This document shows positions 1 to 7,863 of a stretch of DNA of 64,000 nucleotides, piece after piece (the stretch's first letter is position 1; each line of letters starts with the position of its first letter). The notes under the pieces are model-generated. The model did not search any database. It worked only from the letters and a program-made list of their open reading frames with translations, and was not told where the DNA came from. Both the position numbers and the translations under genes were made by a program. Origin of the DNA: CBDCGW01 sp964430745 (GTDB lineage: Bacteria > Acidobacteriota > UBA890); assembly GCA_964430745.1 (NCBI GenBank), contig CAYSHI010000304.1, forward strand, positions 1-64,000. The letters are read 5' to 3'.

Positions 1-86
1 CCCAGCCCCAAGCGCGAGCAAAGCAAGCGCAACGCCCAACCCACCCAGCCCCAAGCGCGAGCAAAGCAAGCGCAACGCCCAACCCA
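1..86. repeat. Two exact copies of a 43-bp tandem repeat at the window edge
   Basis: Bases 1-43 and 44-86 are identical. The unit carries the string gagcaaagcaagcgcaacg, and a close variant (gagcgaagcaagcgcaacg) occurs again inside the hairpin element that follows at 192-210. The array may continue to the left of the window. No gene is supported here; bases 87-115 hold nothing recognisable. Confidence 0.85.
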
Positions 87-115
87 CGCACGGAGGCGCA
101 AGCGCCACCCTCGCA

Positions 116-237
116 GGGAGAGCCAGGAGGTGTGAGGACAAGGCGCGCGAAGCCTTCGGGAGGCGTACGCGTACTTCATGTACGCGGGAGCCGAGCGAAG
201 CAAGCGCAACGCCGTCATCGCGCCTCCTGGCTCTCCC
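116..237 (-). repeat. Structured 3'-UTR repeat element, copy A (downstream of htpX)
   Basis: A 15-bp perfect inverted repeat (116-130 with 223-237) encloses a core that contains a second hairpin (cgcgtac/gtacgcg around 167-186). The outer stem abuts the htpX stop codon at 238-240, so the htpX transcript would run straight into it. The core is clearly related to the element at 28585-28695 in the same sense relative to the preceding gene, but the outer stem sequence differs while remaining self-complementary. It probably acts as a transcript-end or mRNA-stability structure. Confidence 0.7.
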
Positions 238-1176
238 CTACTCCATAAGTTGTTGGAGACGCTGGACCCGATCCTCAATCGAAGGATGCGTCGAGAACAT
301 TCCCTTGGAGCGCTCCTCCCACTTCTTGATCGGCTGCACGATGTACAGGTGCGCCGTGGCGCGATTCGCGACCTCCAGCACTTCCTTGTCGGCCCCCAGG
401 CGCCGCAAGGCCGAGATCATGGCCTCCGGGTTGCGGGTCAACTCCACGGCCCCGGCGTCGGCCAGATACTCGCGCTCGCGCGAAGCGGCAAGTTGGATGA
501 TTTTGGCAAAAAAGGGCGCGATGACGGCCAACGCGATCGCCAAGAACATGATCGCGGCGCCGCCCGCATTGTCGCTGTTGCGGCCACGTCTCCCCCCGAT
601 TCCTCCCCAAAAAACGCCGCGCATGAAGAAATCGGTAATCAGTACGACCAGCCCGACCAGAGTCGCCAGGAGCATCGCCAGGCGGATGTCGAAATGCCTC
701 ACGTGCGACATCTCGTGGGCCATGACGGCCTGCAACTCGTCACGGGTCAATGTCTCGCGGAGCCCGCGGGTGATCGCCAGGGCGGCGTGCTCGGGATCGC
801 GCCCCGTGGCAAAGGCGTTCAGCGCGGTGTCCTCGATCAGATAGACGGGCGGCGGGGGCACGCCGGCCGCAATCGCCATCTCCTCGACAACGTTGTAGAG
901 CGCCGGATCATCGGCGTGCTCGATGAGCTTTGCTCCGGACATGTGCAGAATCATCGAGCTGCCGGAGTAGTAGCTCGAGAGTGCCATCACCACGGCCAGG
1001 ATCAGCGCCAGGACGCCGAACCCGAGGGCGGCCTGTGGATCGCCGCCGGCGAGCGCTGAGCCCATCACACCCACGAGCACGGCGACGAAGAGCACGAAAC
1101 CGACAACGAGCAACGCGCTATGGCGCCGATTACGGGCGATGAGGTCATGAAACGTGATGTTCTTCGAGTTTTTCAA
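238..1176 (-). CDS. htpX: HtpX-like M48 family zinc metalloprotease
   Basis: 312 aa membrane protease of the M48B family, expected to degrade misfolded membrane proteins in the inner membrane. Two hydrophobic segments lie near residues 20-45 and 50-68. The zinc motif HEMSH sits at residues 154-158 (His154, Glu155, His158) and a downstream REREYLAD segment supplies the third ligand glutamate. Two further hydrophobic stretches follow the HEXXH. The start is TTG at 1176, which gives the canonical N-terminus; the upstream Shine-Dalgarno sequence is weak. lemA, a frequent htpX partner, is close by on the same strand but separated by an oppositely oriented PilZ gene. Length and motifs match the family. 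Confidence 0.93.
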   Translation of the reverse strand: MKNSKNITFHDLIARNRRHSALLVVGFVLFVAVLVGVMGSALAGGDPQAALGFGVLALILAVVMALSSYYSGSSMILHMSGAKLIEHADDPALYNVVEEMAIAAGVPPPPVYLIEDTALNAFATGRDPEHAALAITRGLRETLTRDELQAVMAHEMSHVRHFDIRLAMLLATLVGLVVLITDFFMRGVFWGGIGGRRGRNSDNAGGAAIMFLAIALAVIAPFFAKIIQLAASREREYLADAGAVELTRNPEAMISALRRLGADKEVLEVANRATAHLYIVQPIKKWEERSKGMFSTHPSIEDRVQRLQQLME

Positions 1177-1311
1177 CGTTCTTTAATGATCACGAGTAAC
1201 TAGAGTGGTCCTTTTTTGATTGAATCTTTCCTTGTACAGGTCGAAACATCGTCGTCATCGTCGCAAAAACCCGACAGGCCTCGTTATCAGAGCACGTGAA
1301 GGGAGGCCGCA

Positions 1312-1776
1312 GTGAAGCAGTCCACGAACATCAACTCGCCGACAGCGCCCTTTTTTGTCGACGCCAAGACCACCTGGTCCGGGAGCACCTACCTCGACGA
1401 AGGTCCGCTTTTCCGACAGTTGCCTGCAGCCACGAACGGCACGTCGGGCGAGGCCAACGGCGCCGGAGAGCGACGCGGGGCCGCCCGCCGCGACCTGCAG
1501 CTCGGCGTCGAGGTCTACGGATACGACCCCGACCTGAGCCTCATCCACGCCTACGGCACTACCCAAGACGTCAGCGCCTCCGGCCTGTACGCCTTCGTGG
1601 ACATCGACCTTCCGGTGGGGGCACGCGCCGTTGTCGCCGTGCGACCCAGCCATCCAGCCCTGGAGCCGAGCATTCTGCGGGGCAAAGTCGTTCGCTGCTC
1701 CGAGCAGAACAACGGCTACGGCCTGGCAATTCACTTTGACCTCGACGTTCAGCGCTTTGCGGTTGAAGCCGCCTGA
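1312..1776 (+). CDS. PilZ domain protein (probable c-di-GMP receptor)
   Basis: 154 aa. The C-terminal ~100 residues fit a PilZ domain: an Arg-rich RRGAARRDL stretch (RxxxR-type), then DVSASG matching the (D/N)xSxxG c-di-GMP motif, then beta strands ending in GYGLAIHF. The N-terminal ~50 residues are low in predicted structure. The GTG start at 1312 is preceded by GGGAGG with about 6 nt spacing. The gene stands alone on the plus strand between htpX and lemA, so it may link c-di-GMP to envelope functions, but the target is unknown. Family membership is fairly sure; c-di-GMP binding is inferred from the motifs. Confidence 0.78.
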   Translation: MKQSTNINSPTAPFFVDAKTTWSGSTYLDEGPLFRQLPAATNGTSGEANGAGERRGAARRDLQLGVEVYGYDPDLSLIHAYGTTQDVSASGLYAFVDIDLPVGARAVVAVRPSHPALEPSILRGKVVRCSEQNNGYGLAIHFDLDVQRFAVEAA

Positions 1777-1859
1777 ACGCGACTGAGGCAGAAGCTGCCA
1801 CCTTCCAAACCCCCCGGCACTCCGCGGCCGGAAGCGGCCCGCTCTTATTCAGCGGGTGC

Positions 1860-2414
1860 TCAGAAGCTGACTTTCGGAGCCTCGCGCTGGGATGCGTCCT
1901 CGATCTCGAAGAAGTCGCGCCGCAGGAAGCCGAACATGCCACCGATCACATTCGTCGGGAATGTCTGCAGTGTGGCGTTGTAGCTGCTCACGGTGTCGTT
2001 GTAGTGCTGGCGGGAAAAGGCAATCTTGTTCTCCGTAGAGGACAGCTCTTCCTGCAATTGCCCGAAGTTCTCATTCGCCTTCAGGTCCGGGTAGGCCTCC
2101 GAGAGCGCGAATAGCTGCCGCAGCGCGCCCGTGAGCATGTTCTCCGCCTGGGCCTGTTCCGGAACCGTCTTCGCGTCGATTCCGGCCTGGCGCGCACGGA
2201 CCACCGCGTCCAGGGTCTCCCGCTCGTGCTTCGCGTACCCCTTGACCGTCTCGATCAGGTTGGGAATCAGGTCATAGCGACGCTTCAACTGCACGTCGAT
2301 GCCGCTCCAGCCATCTTCGGTACGCACGCGCAGCCGCACCAGGCGGTTGTAGATGGCGACGACGAAGAACCCGACCACCAATACAAGGCCGAGCAGCACG
2401 ATGAATCCCGTCAT
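1860..2414 (-). CDS. lemA: LemA family protein
   Basis: 184 aa. One N-terminal membrane helix (about residues 3-22) is followed by the family signature YNRLVRLRVRTEDGWSGIDV and a long four-helix-type cytoplasmic or periplasmic region containing LKRRYDLIPNLIETVKGYA. Family function is unresolved, though LemA often occurs with HtpX, as here. An in-frame ATG exists further upstream (2462), but the ATG at 2414 has a good Shine-Dalgarno (GGAGGG, about 8 nt upstream) and begins directly with the membrane helix, so it is preferred. The C-terminus shows a conserved phenylalanine-rich segment (FLRRDFFEIED). Confidence 0.92.
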   Translation of the reverse strand: MTGFIVLLGLVLVVGFFVVAIYNRLVRLRVRTEDGWSGIDVQLKRRYDLIPNLIETVKGYAKHERETLDAVVRARQAGIDAKTVPEQAQAENMLTGALRQLFALSEAYPDLKANENFGQLQEELSSTENKIAFSRQHYNDTVSSYNATLQTFPTNVIGGMFGFLRRDFFEIEDASQREAPKVSF

Positions 2415-2532
2415 ATCGGTCCCTCCGGTTTCGCGTGGTGAGAAACGACCGCCGCCGTCCATTCGACGGCTGTCGGTTTCCGGTCATGATGTGCCCCCGC
2501 CGACGAATTTCTGCGAGCTCCGACGCCGAGAG

Positions 2533-2562
2533 TTGGCGGTTCATCCCTTCGGCCGCTAGCAT
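2533..2562 (+). promoter_or_regulatory. Candidate sigma-70 promoter for the his operon
   Basis: TTGGCG (2533-2538), 18 nt, then TAGCAT (2557-2562); each hexamer matches 4/6 of the consensus. The predicted start near 2569 would place the hisL ATG (2572) almost at the 5' end of the RNA, consistent with the lack of a Shine-Dalgarno. This is a weak call based on position and motif only. Confidence 0.35.
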
Positions 2563-2571
2563 GATGGCACA

Positions 2572-2649
2572 ATGATCGATCGTTTTACGGACCATCATCA
2601 TCATCATCACGGCCTCAACGGGTCGCTTTGGTGCTCTGTGTCCGCCTAG
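2572..2649 (+). CDS. hisL: his operon leader peptide with six consecutive His codons
   Basis: A 25-residue reading frame (MIDRFTD, six His, then GLNGSLWCSVSA, stop TAG at 2647). The six His codons (five CAT, one CAC) occupy 2593-2610. It ends about 25 nt before the stem of a rho-independent terminator and 86 nt before hisG. This is the layout of the enterobacterial hisL attenuator: ribosome stalling at the His run reports the level of charged tRNA-His. No Shine-Dalgarno is visible, so the leader may be nearly leaderless. The peptide itself is expected to have no function beyond being translated. Confidence 0.9.
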   Translation: MIDRFTDHHHHHHGLNGSLWCSVSA

Positions 2650-2707
2650 ACGACGAAACGCACCGAGCTTTCGGCGACCCGTTCAACAGAACGGGTCGCT
2701 TTTTTTT
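2617..2707 (+). terminator. his attenuator: antiterminator/terminator switch
   Basis: The terminator is a perfect 10-bp stem (2674-2683 with 2690-2699, 6-nt loop) followed by eight T (2700-2707), ending 27 nt before hisG. The 3' arm sequence aacgggtcgc also occurs exactly at 2617-2626, just after the His codons. The central arm 2674-2683 can therefore pair either upstream (antiterminator) or downstream (terminator). A ribosome stalled early in the His run would leave 2617-2626 free and favour read-through. The pairings are read directly; the mechanism is by analogy with known his attenuators. Confidence 0.9.
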
Positions 2708-2734
2708 GTGATGTGCCGACGACGAGAAGACGCC

Positions 2735-3592
2735 ATGATCAAGATCGCCGTTCCCAACAAGGGTCGCCTTGCAGAGGGCGCCCTCGACCTCCTGCAACGC
2801 GCCGGGTTACGCGCGCGCGGCAAAAGCGACCGTGCCCTGCAGGCGTCTCTCGGCAACGGTTTCCAGGCCTTGTTCGTGCGCGCGCGTGACATTCCGGAGT
2901 TCGTTGCCGACGGCGCTGCACAAGCCGGAATCACCGGCAAGGACGTGGTGGCCGAAACCGGCCGGGACCACGAAGCCTTGCTCGATCTCGAGTACGGCCG
3001 CTGCCGGCTCGTGGTCGCCACGCACGAAGACGGCGTCTCCACTGTCTCCGATCTGCCTGACGGCACTATGGTGGCGACCTCTTTCCCTCGCCTGACCCGT
3101 GATTTCTTCGGCGCTCGAGACATCCCCGTCGACATCGCTCCGGTTTCCGGCGCCGCCGAGATCGCGCCCCATATCGGCGTCGCCGACGTGATCGTCGACC
3201 TCGTCTCGACCGGCACGACCCTGAAGGTCAACGGGCTCAAGGAGATCGCCACGGTGCTCGAATCCAGCGCGATTCTGATCGCCCGCCCGGCGCAGGAGCG
3301 AGACCCCGAAGTCGATGACTCCCTGCGGGAGCTCGTCGCCGCCCTCGAATCCGTGCTTCGGGCCCGCGACAAACGCTACCTGATGGCCAACGTGCCCCGC
3401 GACGCGCTCGATCGGGTCAGACGCGTCCTGCCGGGCATTTCGGGGCCGACCGTTGTCGACATCGTCGATTCCGGGTGGGTAGCCGCTCACGCGGTCGTCG
3501 ACACCGCCGACGTCTACCGGGCCATCGCGGACCTCAAGGACCTCGGCGCCACCGGTATCTTGGTTACCAAGATCGAGAGGCTGATGCCATGA
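2735..3592 (+). CDS. hisG: ATP phosphoribosyltransferase, long form
   Basis: 285 aa. First step of histidine synthesis: ATP + PRPP to phosphoribosyl-ATP. The N-terminus (IKIAVPNKGRLAEGALDLL) and the central DVIVDLVSTGTTLK phosphate-binding segment are typical. The ~75-residue C-terminal extension beginning near residue 210 corresponds to the regulatory HisG_C domain that allows histidine feedback inhibition, so no HisZ partner is needed. The start is ATG 2735; an in-frame GTG at 2708 lies inside the terminator tail and is rejected. The stop overlaps the next start (ATGA), coupling it to hisDC. Expression should be set by the attenuator just upstream. Confidence 0.95.
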   Translation: MIKIAVPNKGRLAEGALDLLQRAGLRARGKSDRALQASLGNGFQALFVRARDIPEFVADGAAQAGITGKDVVAETGRDHEALLDLEYGRCRLVVATHEDGVSTVSDLPDGTMVATSFPRLTRDFFGARDIPVDIAPVSGAAEIAPHIGVADVIVDLVSTGTTLKVNGLKEIATVLESSAILIARPAQERDPEVDDSLRELVAALESVLRARDKRYLMANVPRDALDRVRRVLPGISGPTVVDIVDSGWVAAHAVVDTADVYRAIADLKDLGATGILVTKIERLMP

Positions 3593-5982
3593 ACAGGTCG
3601 GAGGATCTCGTTCTCGACATTTCGATCGAGGGGAGAATTACCGACCTCCACGACGGGCAACGAACGCAGCTTCTGGAACGCGATCTCCAGGTCGACCCGG
3701 CGGTTGTCGCGGCGGTGGCCGCAATCGTCCGCGGCGTCGCGGCCCGCGGCGATGCGGAGTTGCACTCGCTGGCCGAGCGCTTCGACAGCACGTCCCTGCG
3801 CTCGATCGAGGTTCCGAAGGGATCATGGCGAGACGCCCTGGACCGCCTTCCCGCCGAGCTGGTCTCGGCGCTGGAAACGGCCCGCGACCGCATCGAGGCG
3901 TTCCATCGCCGGCAGGTCCCTGCCGCGGACGAGTCGGAGATCGGACCCGGCATCCGCCTGGGGAGGCGTCCCGAGGCGCTCGGCGTGGTGGGCGCATACG
4001 CCCCCGGAGGCCGGGCAGCGTACCCGAGCAGCGTGCTGATGTGCGTCGTGCCGGCGCGGCTTGCAGGCGTCGGCGAGGTCGTCGTCTGCTCGCCGCCGGG
4101 CCCGAGCGGCGCGCCCGCGGACGCCGTGCTGGCGGCTTGTGAGCTGGCCGGCGCCGACAGGCTGTTCGCGGTTGGCGGCGCCGGTGCTGTCGCGGCGCTG
4201 GCCTATGGCACGGAATCGGTACCGCGTGCCGAGAAAGTCGTCGGACCCGGCAACGCCTACGTGACCGAGGCAAAGAAGCAGCTGAGCGCCCTTATCGAAA
4301 GCGACTGTCATGCCGGGCCCTCGGAGTTGCTCGTGGTCGGCGACGCCGATTCCGATCCCGAGGTCATCGCACGCGAGATGCTCGCCCAGGCGGAACACGA
4401 CCCCGAGTCGATCGCGGTCGCGGTCGTCACCCACGGCCCCATACGTGCCGAAGTGCGTGCTGCCCTCGGCTCCTTGGCGAGCGTGCAGCCACGCCGCCGG
4501 ATCATCCATGAGGCGCTCAGCCGCCGCGGGGCACTGTTGGAAGCCGGCGACCTCGACGAAGCGCTCTCCTTCGCGAGCTCGTTCGCCCCCGAGCACCTCC
4601 TGCTCTTGGTGCGCGACGGGCGCGAGGCGATGGCGCGGGTGCGAGGCGCGGGATCGATCTTCCTCGGCGACACGAGCTCCGTGACCTTCGGCGACTACCT
4701 AAGCGGAACAAATCACGTGCTCCCCACGGGGGGCCTCGGCCGGCGCCAGTCCGGCCTCGCCGTCGCCGACTTCGTCCGTTGGAGCAGCTACCAGGAAATC
4801 GACCGCGGCGGCGCCGCCACCCTCGCGGAGCCGACCGCAACCATCGCCGACGCCGAGGGGCTCGCCGCTCACGCCGCCGCCGCCGGGGCGTGGGCGGCCG
4901 AACGCGAAATTTCGACATCGTCGGCGGCCCGCCCGCCGGTGCGTCGGCGCCCCGACTACGCCTCGCTGACCGCATACGACCCGGGACGGCCCCCCGCCGA
5001 GATCGACCTCAGCGACAACACCAACCTGTTCGGTCAGGCACCCTCCGCGCGACGGGTACTCGAAGGTCTCGACGCCGCCGACATGCGTCGGTACCCGTCG
5101 CTGTACGGCGGTGAGCTGAAGTCAGCGGCGGCGGCGTATTTCGGCGTCGACGAAGCCTGCGTCGCCACCGGGTGCGGCTCTGACGACCTCATCGACTCCA
5201 CGATCCGGGCGTTCTGCGGCCCCACCGACAGCGTCGCGTTCCCCCGTCCGACGTTTTCCATGATCGAATCGTTCGCCGGCATGAACGGGGTCCCCGCGAT
5301 CGGCATCGACATGCCGCCTGGGTTCGAGCTCCGTGCCGACGATCTGCTGGCGCCGCGGGCTCAGGTGACCTACGTATGCCGTCCCAACAACCCGACCGGC
5401 AACGCGTGCGCCCGAGCCGAGGTGGAGCGACTCGTCGATCGGGCGGCCGGACTCGTGATCATCGACGAGGCCTATGGCGACTTCTTCGAGGACCCCCTCG
5501 CCGCCTGGGCGCCGCAAACCGATCGAGCGGTTGTGTTCCGGACTATGTCGAAGGCCTTCGGGCTGGCCGGATTGCGCGTCGGCATCGCCGTCGGGCCTCC
5601 GGCCTTGATCGAGGAGATCGAGAAATCGCGCGGCCCCTACAAGGTCGCGGTGGCGTCGGAATCGGCGGCCGCGGCGGCGCTTCGAGAAGATGGCGACTGG
5701 GTGCGGTCCACGGTTGCCGAGGCGGTGGAGGCGCGTGAGTACCTCACGAAAGCGCTCACCGAGCTCGGCCTCGAGGTGTACCCCTCGGCGGCCAACTTCG
5801 TCTTGGTCGCCGCGCCGCACAACGACGCCATGGCTTACAGTCGCGAGCTTGCGGCTGCCGGAATCGGCGTCCGCCCCTTCCCGGGCCTTCCCCACGCGGG
5901 CGACTGCGTCCGCGTCACCGCGGCACCGATCCCCTGGATTGATCGTCTGGTCGCACGCACGAAAAAGATGGTCGGCCGATGA
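3589..5982 (+). CDS. hisDC: Bifunctional histidinol dehydrogenase / histidinol-phosphate aminotransferase fusion
   Basis: 797 aa, one uninterrupted frame. Residues 1-~435 are HisD (histidinol to histidine, NAD- and zinc-dependent). The zinc ligands correspond to Gln267, His270, Asp369 and His428, with the catalytic pair Glu335-His336 in FAPEHL; spacings equal those of the E. coli enzyme. A short linker (~436-460) leads to residues ~460-797, a class I/II PLP enzyme of the HisC type (imidazole-acetol-phosphate transamination). It has RPNNPTG, IIDEAYGDF (Asp626), the Schiff-base Lys655 in SKAFGLAGLR, and Arg663. No start site or frameshift lies between the halves. ATG at 3589 overlaps the hisG stop; the track-level upstream extension is not needed. 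The fusion is unusual; both halves look active. Confidence 0.95.
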   Translation: MNRSEDLVLDISIEGRITDLHDGQRTQLLERDLQVDPAVVAAVAAIVRGVAARGDAELHSLAERFDSTSLRSIEVPKGSWRDALDRLPAELVSALETARDRIEAFHRRQVPAADESEIGPGIRLGRRPEALGVVGAYAPGGRAAYPSSVLMCVVPARLAGVGEVVVCSPPGPSGAPADAVLAACELAGADRLFAVGGAGAVAALAYGTESVPRAEKVVGPGNAYVTEAKKQLSALIESDCHAGPSELLVVGDADSDPEVIAREMLAQAEHDPESIAVAVVTHGPIRAEVRAALGSLASVQPRRRIIHEALSRRGALLEAGDLDEALSFASSFAPEHLLLLVRDGREAMARVRGAGSIFLGDTSSVTFGDYLSGTNHVLPTGGLGRRQSGLAVADFVRWSSYQEIDRGGAATLAEPTATIADAEGLAAHAAAAGAWAAEREISTSSAARPPVRRRPDYASLTAYDPGRPPAEIDLSDNTNLFGQAPSARRVLEGLDAADMRRYPSLYGGELKSAAAAYFGVDEACVATGCGSDDLIDSTIRAFCGPTDSVAFPRPTFSMIESFAGMNGVPAIGIDMPPGFELRADDLLAPRAQVTYVCRPNNPTGNACARAEVERLVDRAAGLVIIDEAYGDFFEDPLAAWAPQTDRAVVFRTMSKAFGLAGLRVGIAVGPPALIEEIEKSRGPYKVAVASESAAAAALREDGDWVRSTVAEAVEAREYLTKALTELGLEVYPSAANFVLVAAPHNDAMAYSRELAAAGIGVRPFPGLPHAGDCVRVTAAPIPWIDRLVARTKKMVGR

Positions 5983-6590
5983 GAGTTTCTCTGTTCGACT
6001 ACGGCACAGGCAATCTGCACTCCCTCGCCAAGGCGCTGGAACGCTACGGCGCTTCGGTTCGGATCGACGCGGACGCCGGCGCGGTGCTCGACGCTGATGC
6101 CATGGTCCTGCCGGGCGTCGGCGCTTTCGGCGCCGCCGCCGCTCGGCTCGATGCCGCCCGCGACGACATCGTTGCGGCTCTGAACGAAGGCTTCCCGTGC
6201 TTGGGGATCTGCCTCGGCATGCAGCTCCTGTTCGAGCACAGCGAGGAGTCGCCCGGTCGCGGTCTCGGCTTCATCGGCGGGCGTGTGCGACGCCTGAAAG
6301 CCCACCGGCTTCCGCAGATGGGCTGGAACGACGTCGATACCGAAACCGCGGAGGGAGCCGGAGACCCCTTCTTCCGACGAACCGAGCGCGCCGTCGTCTA
6401 TTACGCCAACACCTACGTGCCCGAGCCTGCGAGGCAGGAGAGGATCATCGCCTGGACAACCTACGAGGGCGACCGCTTTCCGGCCGCGGTTCGCAAGCGG
6501 CGCGTGTGGGGCGTTCAGTTCCATCCTGAAAAGAGCGCCGGCGACGGGCTCGCGATGCTCGAGAACTTCCTCCGCGAGGCGGCCGCATGA
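5979..6590 (+). CDS. hisH: Imidazole glycerol phosphate synthase, glutaminase subunit
   Basis: 203 aa class I glutamine amidotransferase that supplies ammonia to HisF. The nucleophile cysteine is in GICLGMQLLF, and the catalytic His-Glu pair is in QFHPEKS near the C-terminus. The N-terminus SLFDYGTGNLHSL is typical of HisH. The start ATG overlaps the hisDC stop by 4 nt; 16 nt separate it from hisA. Length and motif order are normal. Confidence 0.96.
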   Translation: MRVSLFDYGTGNLHSLAKALERYGASVRIDADAGAVLDADAMVLPGVGAFGAAAARLDAARDDIVAALNEGFPCLGICLGMQLLFEHSEESPGRGLGFIGGRVRRLKAHRLPQMGWNDVDTETAEGAGDPFFRRTERAVVYYANTYVPEPARQERIIAWTTYEGDRFPAAVRKRRVWGVQFHPEKSAGDGLAMLENFLREAAA

Positions 6591-6606
6591 TCACCGAGGT
6601 GCAACG

Positions 6607-7320
6607 ATGATCGTCCATGCCGCGATCGACCTTCGTCAGGGACGCGTGGTGCAGCTGATCGGCGGGCGGCCGGAGGCCGAGCGCATCAGCCTGCCGAATC
6701 CTGTCGCTGTGGCAGTCAGGTTCGTCGAGGAAGGCTTCGAGTCTCTGCATGTGATCGATCTCGATGCTGCGTTGGGCGAAGGATCCAACGGGCCCGCAGT
6801 ACGCGAGATCATCGGCTCCGTCGGCGTACCGGTTCAGTTCGGTGGAGGCGTCCGCGACACGAATGCGCTGCGGGCGGCGCTGCTTGCAGGAGCAACGCGG
6901 GTGATCGTCGGAACGCGGGCGATCACCGACTTCGACTGGCTCGCGGAGGCAAGCCGTGCGCATCCCCGACGTGTGCTCGTCGCCGCCGACACGCGCGGTG
7001 AAACCATCGTCACTCACGGGTGGCGGCAAAGCACGTCTCTCGCTGCGGCTGATTTCTTCGATCAGGTCGGTGGATTGCCGCTCGCCGGCCTCCTGGTCAC
7101 CGACGTCACGCGGGAGGGAAGCCTTGCGGGCATCGACGCCGCGAAGTTCGCGCGCATGGTGGCCGCGACAGACCTGCCGATCATCGCCGCGGGCGGTGTC
7201 GGCTCGATCCAGGACCTTCGTGATCTCGACGGTGCCGGCGTCGCCGGCGCCGTCGTCGGCACGGCCCTGTACACCGGCGCCATCGATCCCGGCGCCGCCG
7301 CAAAGGAGTTCAAACGATGA
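6607..7320 (+). CDS. hisA: ProFAR isomerase (phosphoribosylformimino-AICAR-P isomerase)
   Basis: 237 aa (beta-alpha)8 barrel catalysing the Amadori isomerisation before HisHF. The N-terminal catalytic Asp lies in AAIDLRQGRVVQL, and the second catalytic Asp in VAADTRGETIVTHGWR. Phosphate-binding loops are FGGGVRD and AAGGVGSIQDL. ATG at 6607; a weak GAGGTG lies upstream. The end overlaps hisB by 4 nt. Similar to HisF at a distance but clearly the HisA type. Nothing unusual apart from its operon. Confidence 0.95.
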   Translation: MIVHAAIDLRQGRVVQLIGGRPEAERISLPNPVAVAVRFVEEGFESLHVIDLDAALGEGSNGPAVREIIGSVGVPVQFGGGVRDTNALRAALLAGATRVIVGTRAITDFDWLAEASRAHPRRVLVAADTRGETIVTHGWRQSTSLAAADFFDQVGGLPLAGLLVTDVTREGSLAGIDAAKFARMVAATDLPIIAAGGVGSIQDLRDLDGAGVAGAVVGTALYTGAIDPGAAAKEFKR

Positions 7321-7859
7321 GCAAGCTGCGGAGAAAGACGAGCGAGACGGAGATCATCGTTACGCTTCGCGCCGGAGGCGGCGACAGCTCGATCGCCACC
7401 ACGGAGCCGTTTCTCGATCATATGCTCACCACGCTGGCGCGCTACGGCTCGCTCGACCTCGACGTGGAGGCGTCCGGCGATCTGGCGCACCATCTCATCG
7501 AGGATGTCGGCATCACCATCGGCGCGGCGCTGCGCGACGAGACCCCGGAGGCCTGCGCCCGCTACGGCAGCGCCACCGTGCCGATGGACGACGCCCTGGT
7601 GCGGGTCGTCCTGGACAACGGCGGGCGCCCCTTCTACGAGGGTCCGCTCCCGGATCGCCACTACGATCACTTCTTTCGCTCGCTGGCCGATGCCGGTGCC
7701 ATGACCCTTCACATGCAGGTGATCCGCGGAAGCGACCGCCACCACATCGTCGAGGCGGCGTTCAAGGCGTTCGGCATGGCGTTGCGACAGGCGCTGCGAA
7801 CGACCGACAGGGTGTTCAGCACCAAAGGGTCGGTCACTCTCGAGAGACTGGAGGGCTGA
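7317..7859 (+). CDS. hisB: Imidazoleglycerol-phosphate dehydratase, short archaeal-like variant
   Basis: 180 aa, monofunctional (no histidinol-phosphatase domain; that activity is supplied by hisN). Metal-binding His/Glu clusters are present as HHLIED and HHIVEA, with FLDHMLTTLARYG near the N-terminus and STKGSV at the end. The usual bacterial DDHHTVEDVG is replaced by DLAHHLIEDVG, and the middle segment before the FFRSLA helix is shortened. From memory this resembles thermococcal HisB more than the standard bacterial enzyme. Start ATG overlaps hisA. Function is assigned with good confidence because of motifs and operon position. Confidence 0.9.
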   Translation: MSKLRRKTSETEIIVTLRAGGGDSSIATTEPFLDHMLTTLARYGSLDLDVEASGDLAHHLIEDVGITIGAALRDETPEACARYGSATVPMDDALVRVVLDNGGRPFYEGPLPDRHYDHFFRSLADAGAMTLHMQVIRGSDRHHIVEAAFKAFGMALRQALRTTDRVFSTKGSVTLERLEG

Positions 7860-7863
7860 GCGA

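Noticed and set aside
3475..3588. Upstream extension of the HisDC frame
   Set aside because: It overlaps hisG in a different frame and is Arg/Gly-rich; ATG 3589 overlaps the hisG stop in the usual ATGA manner.
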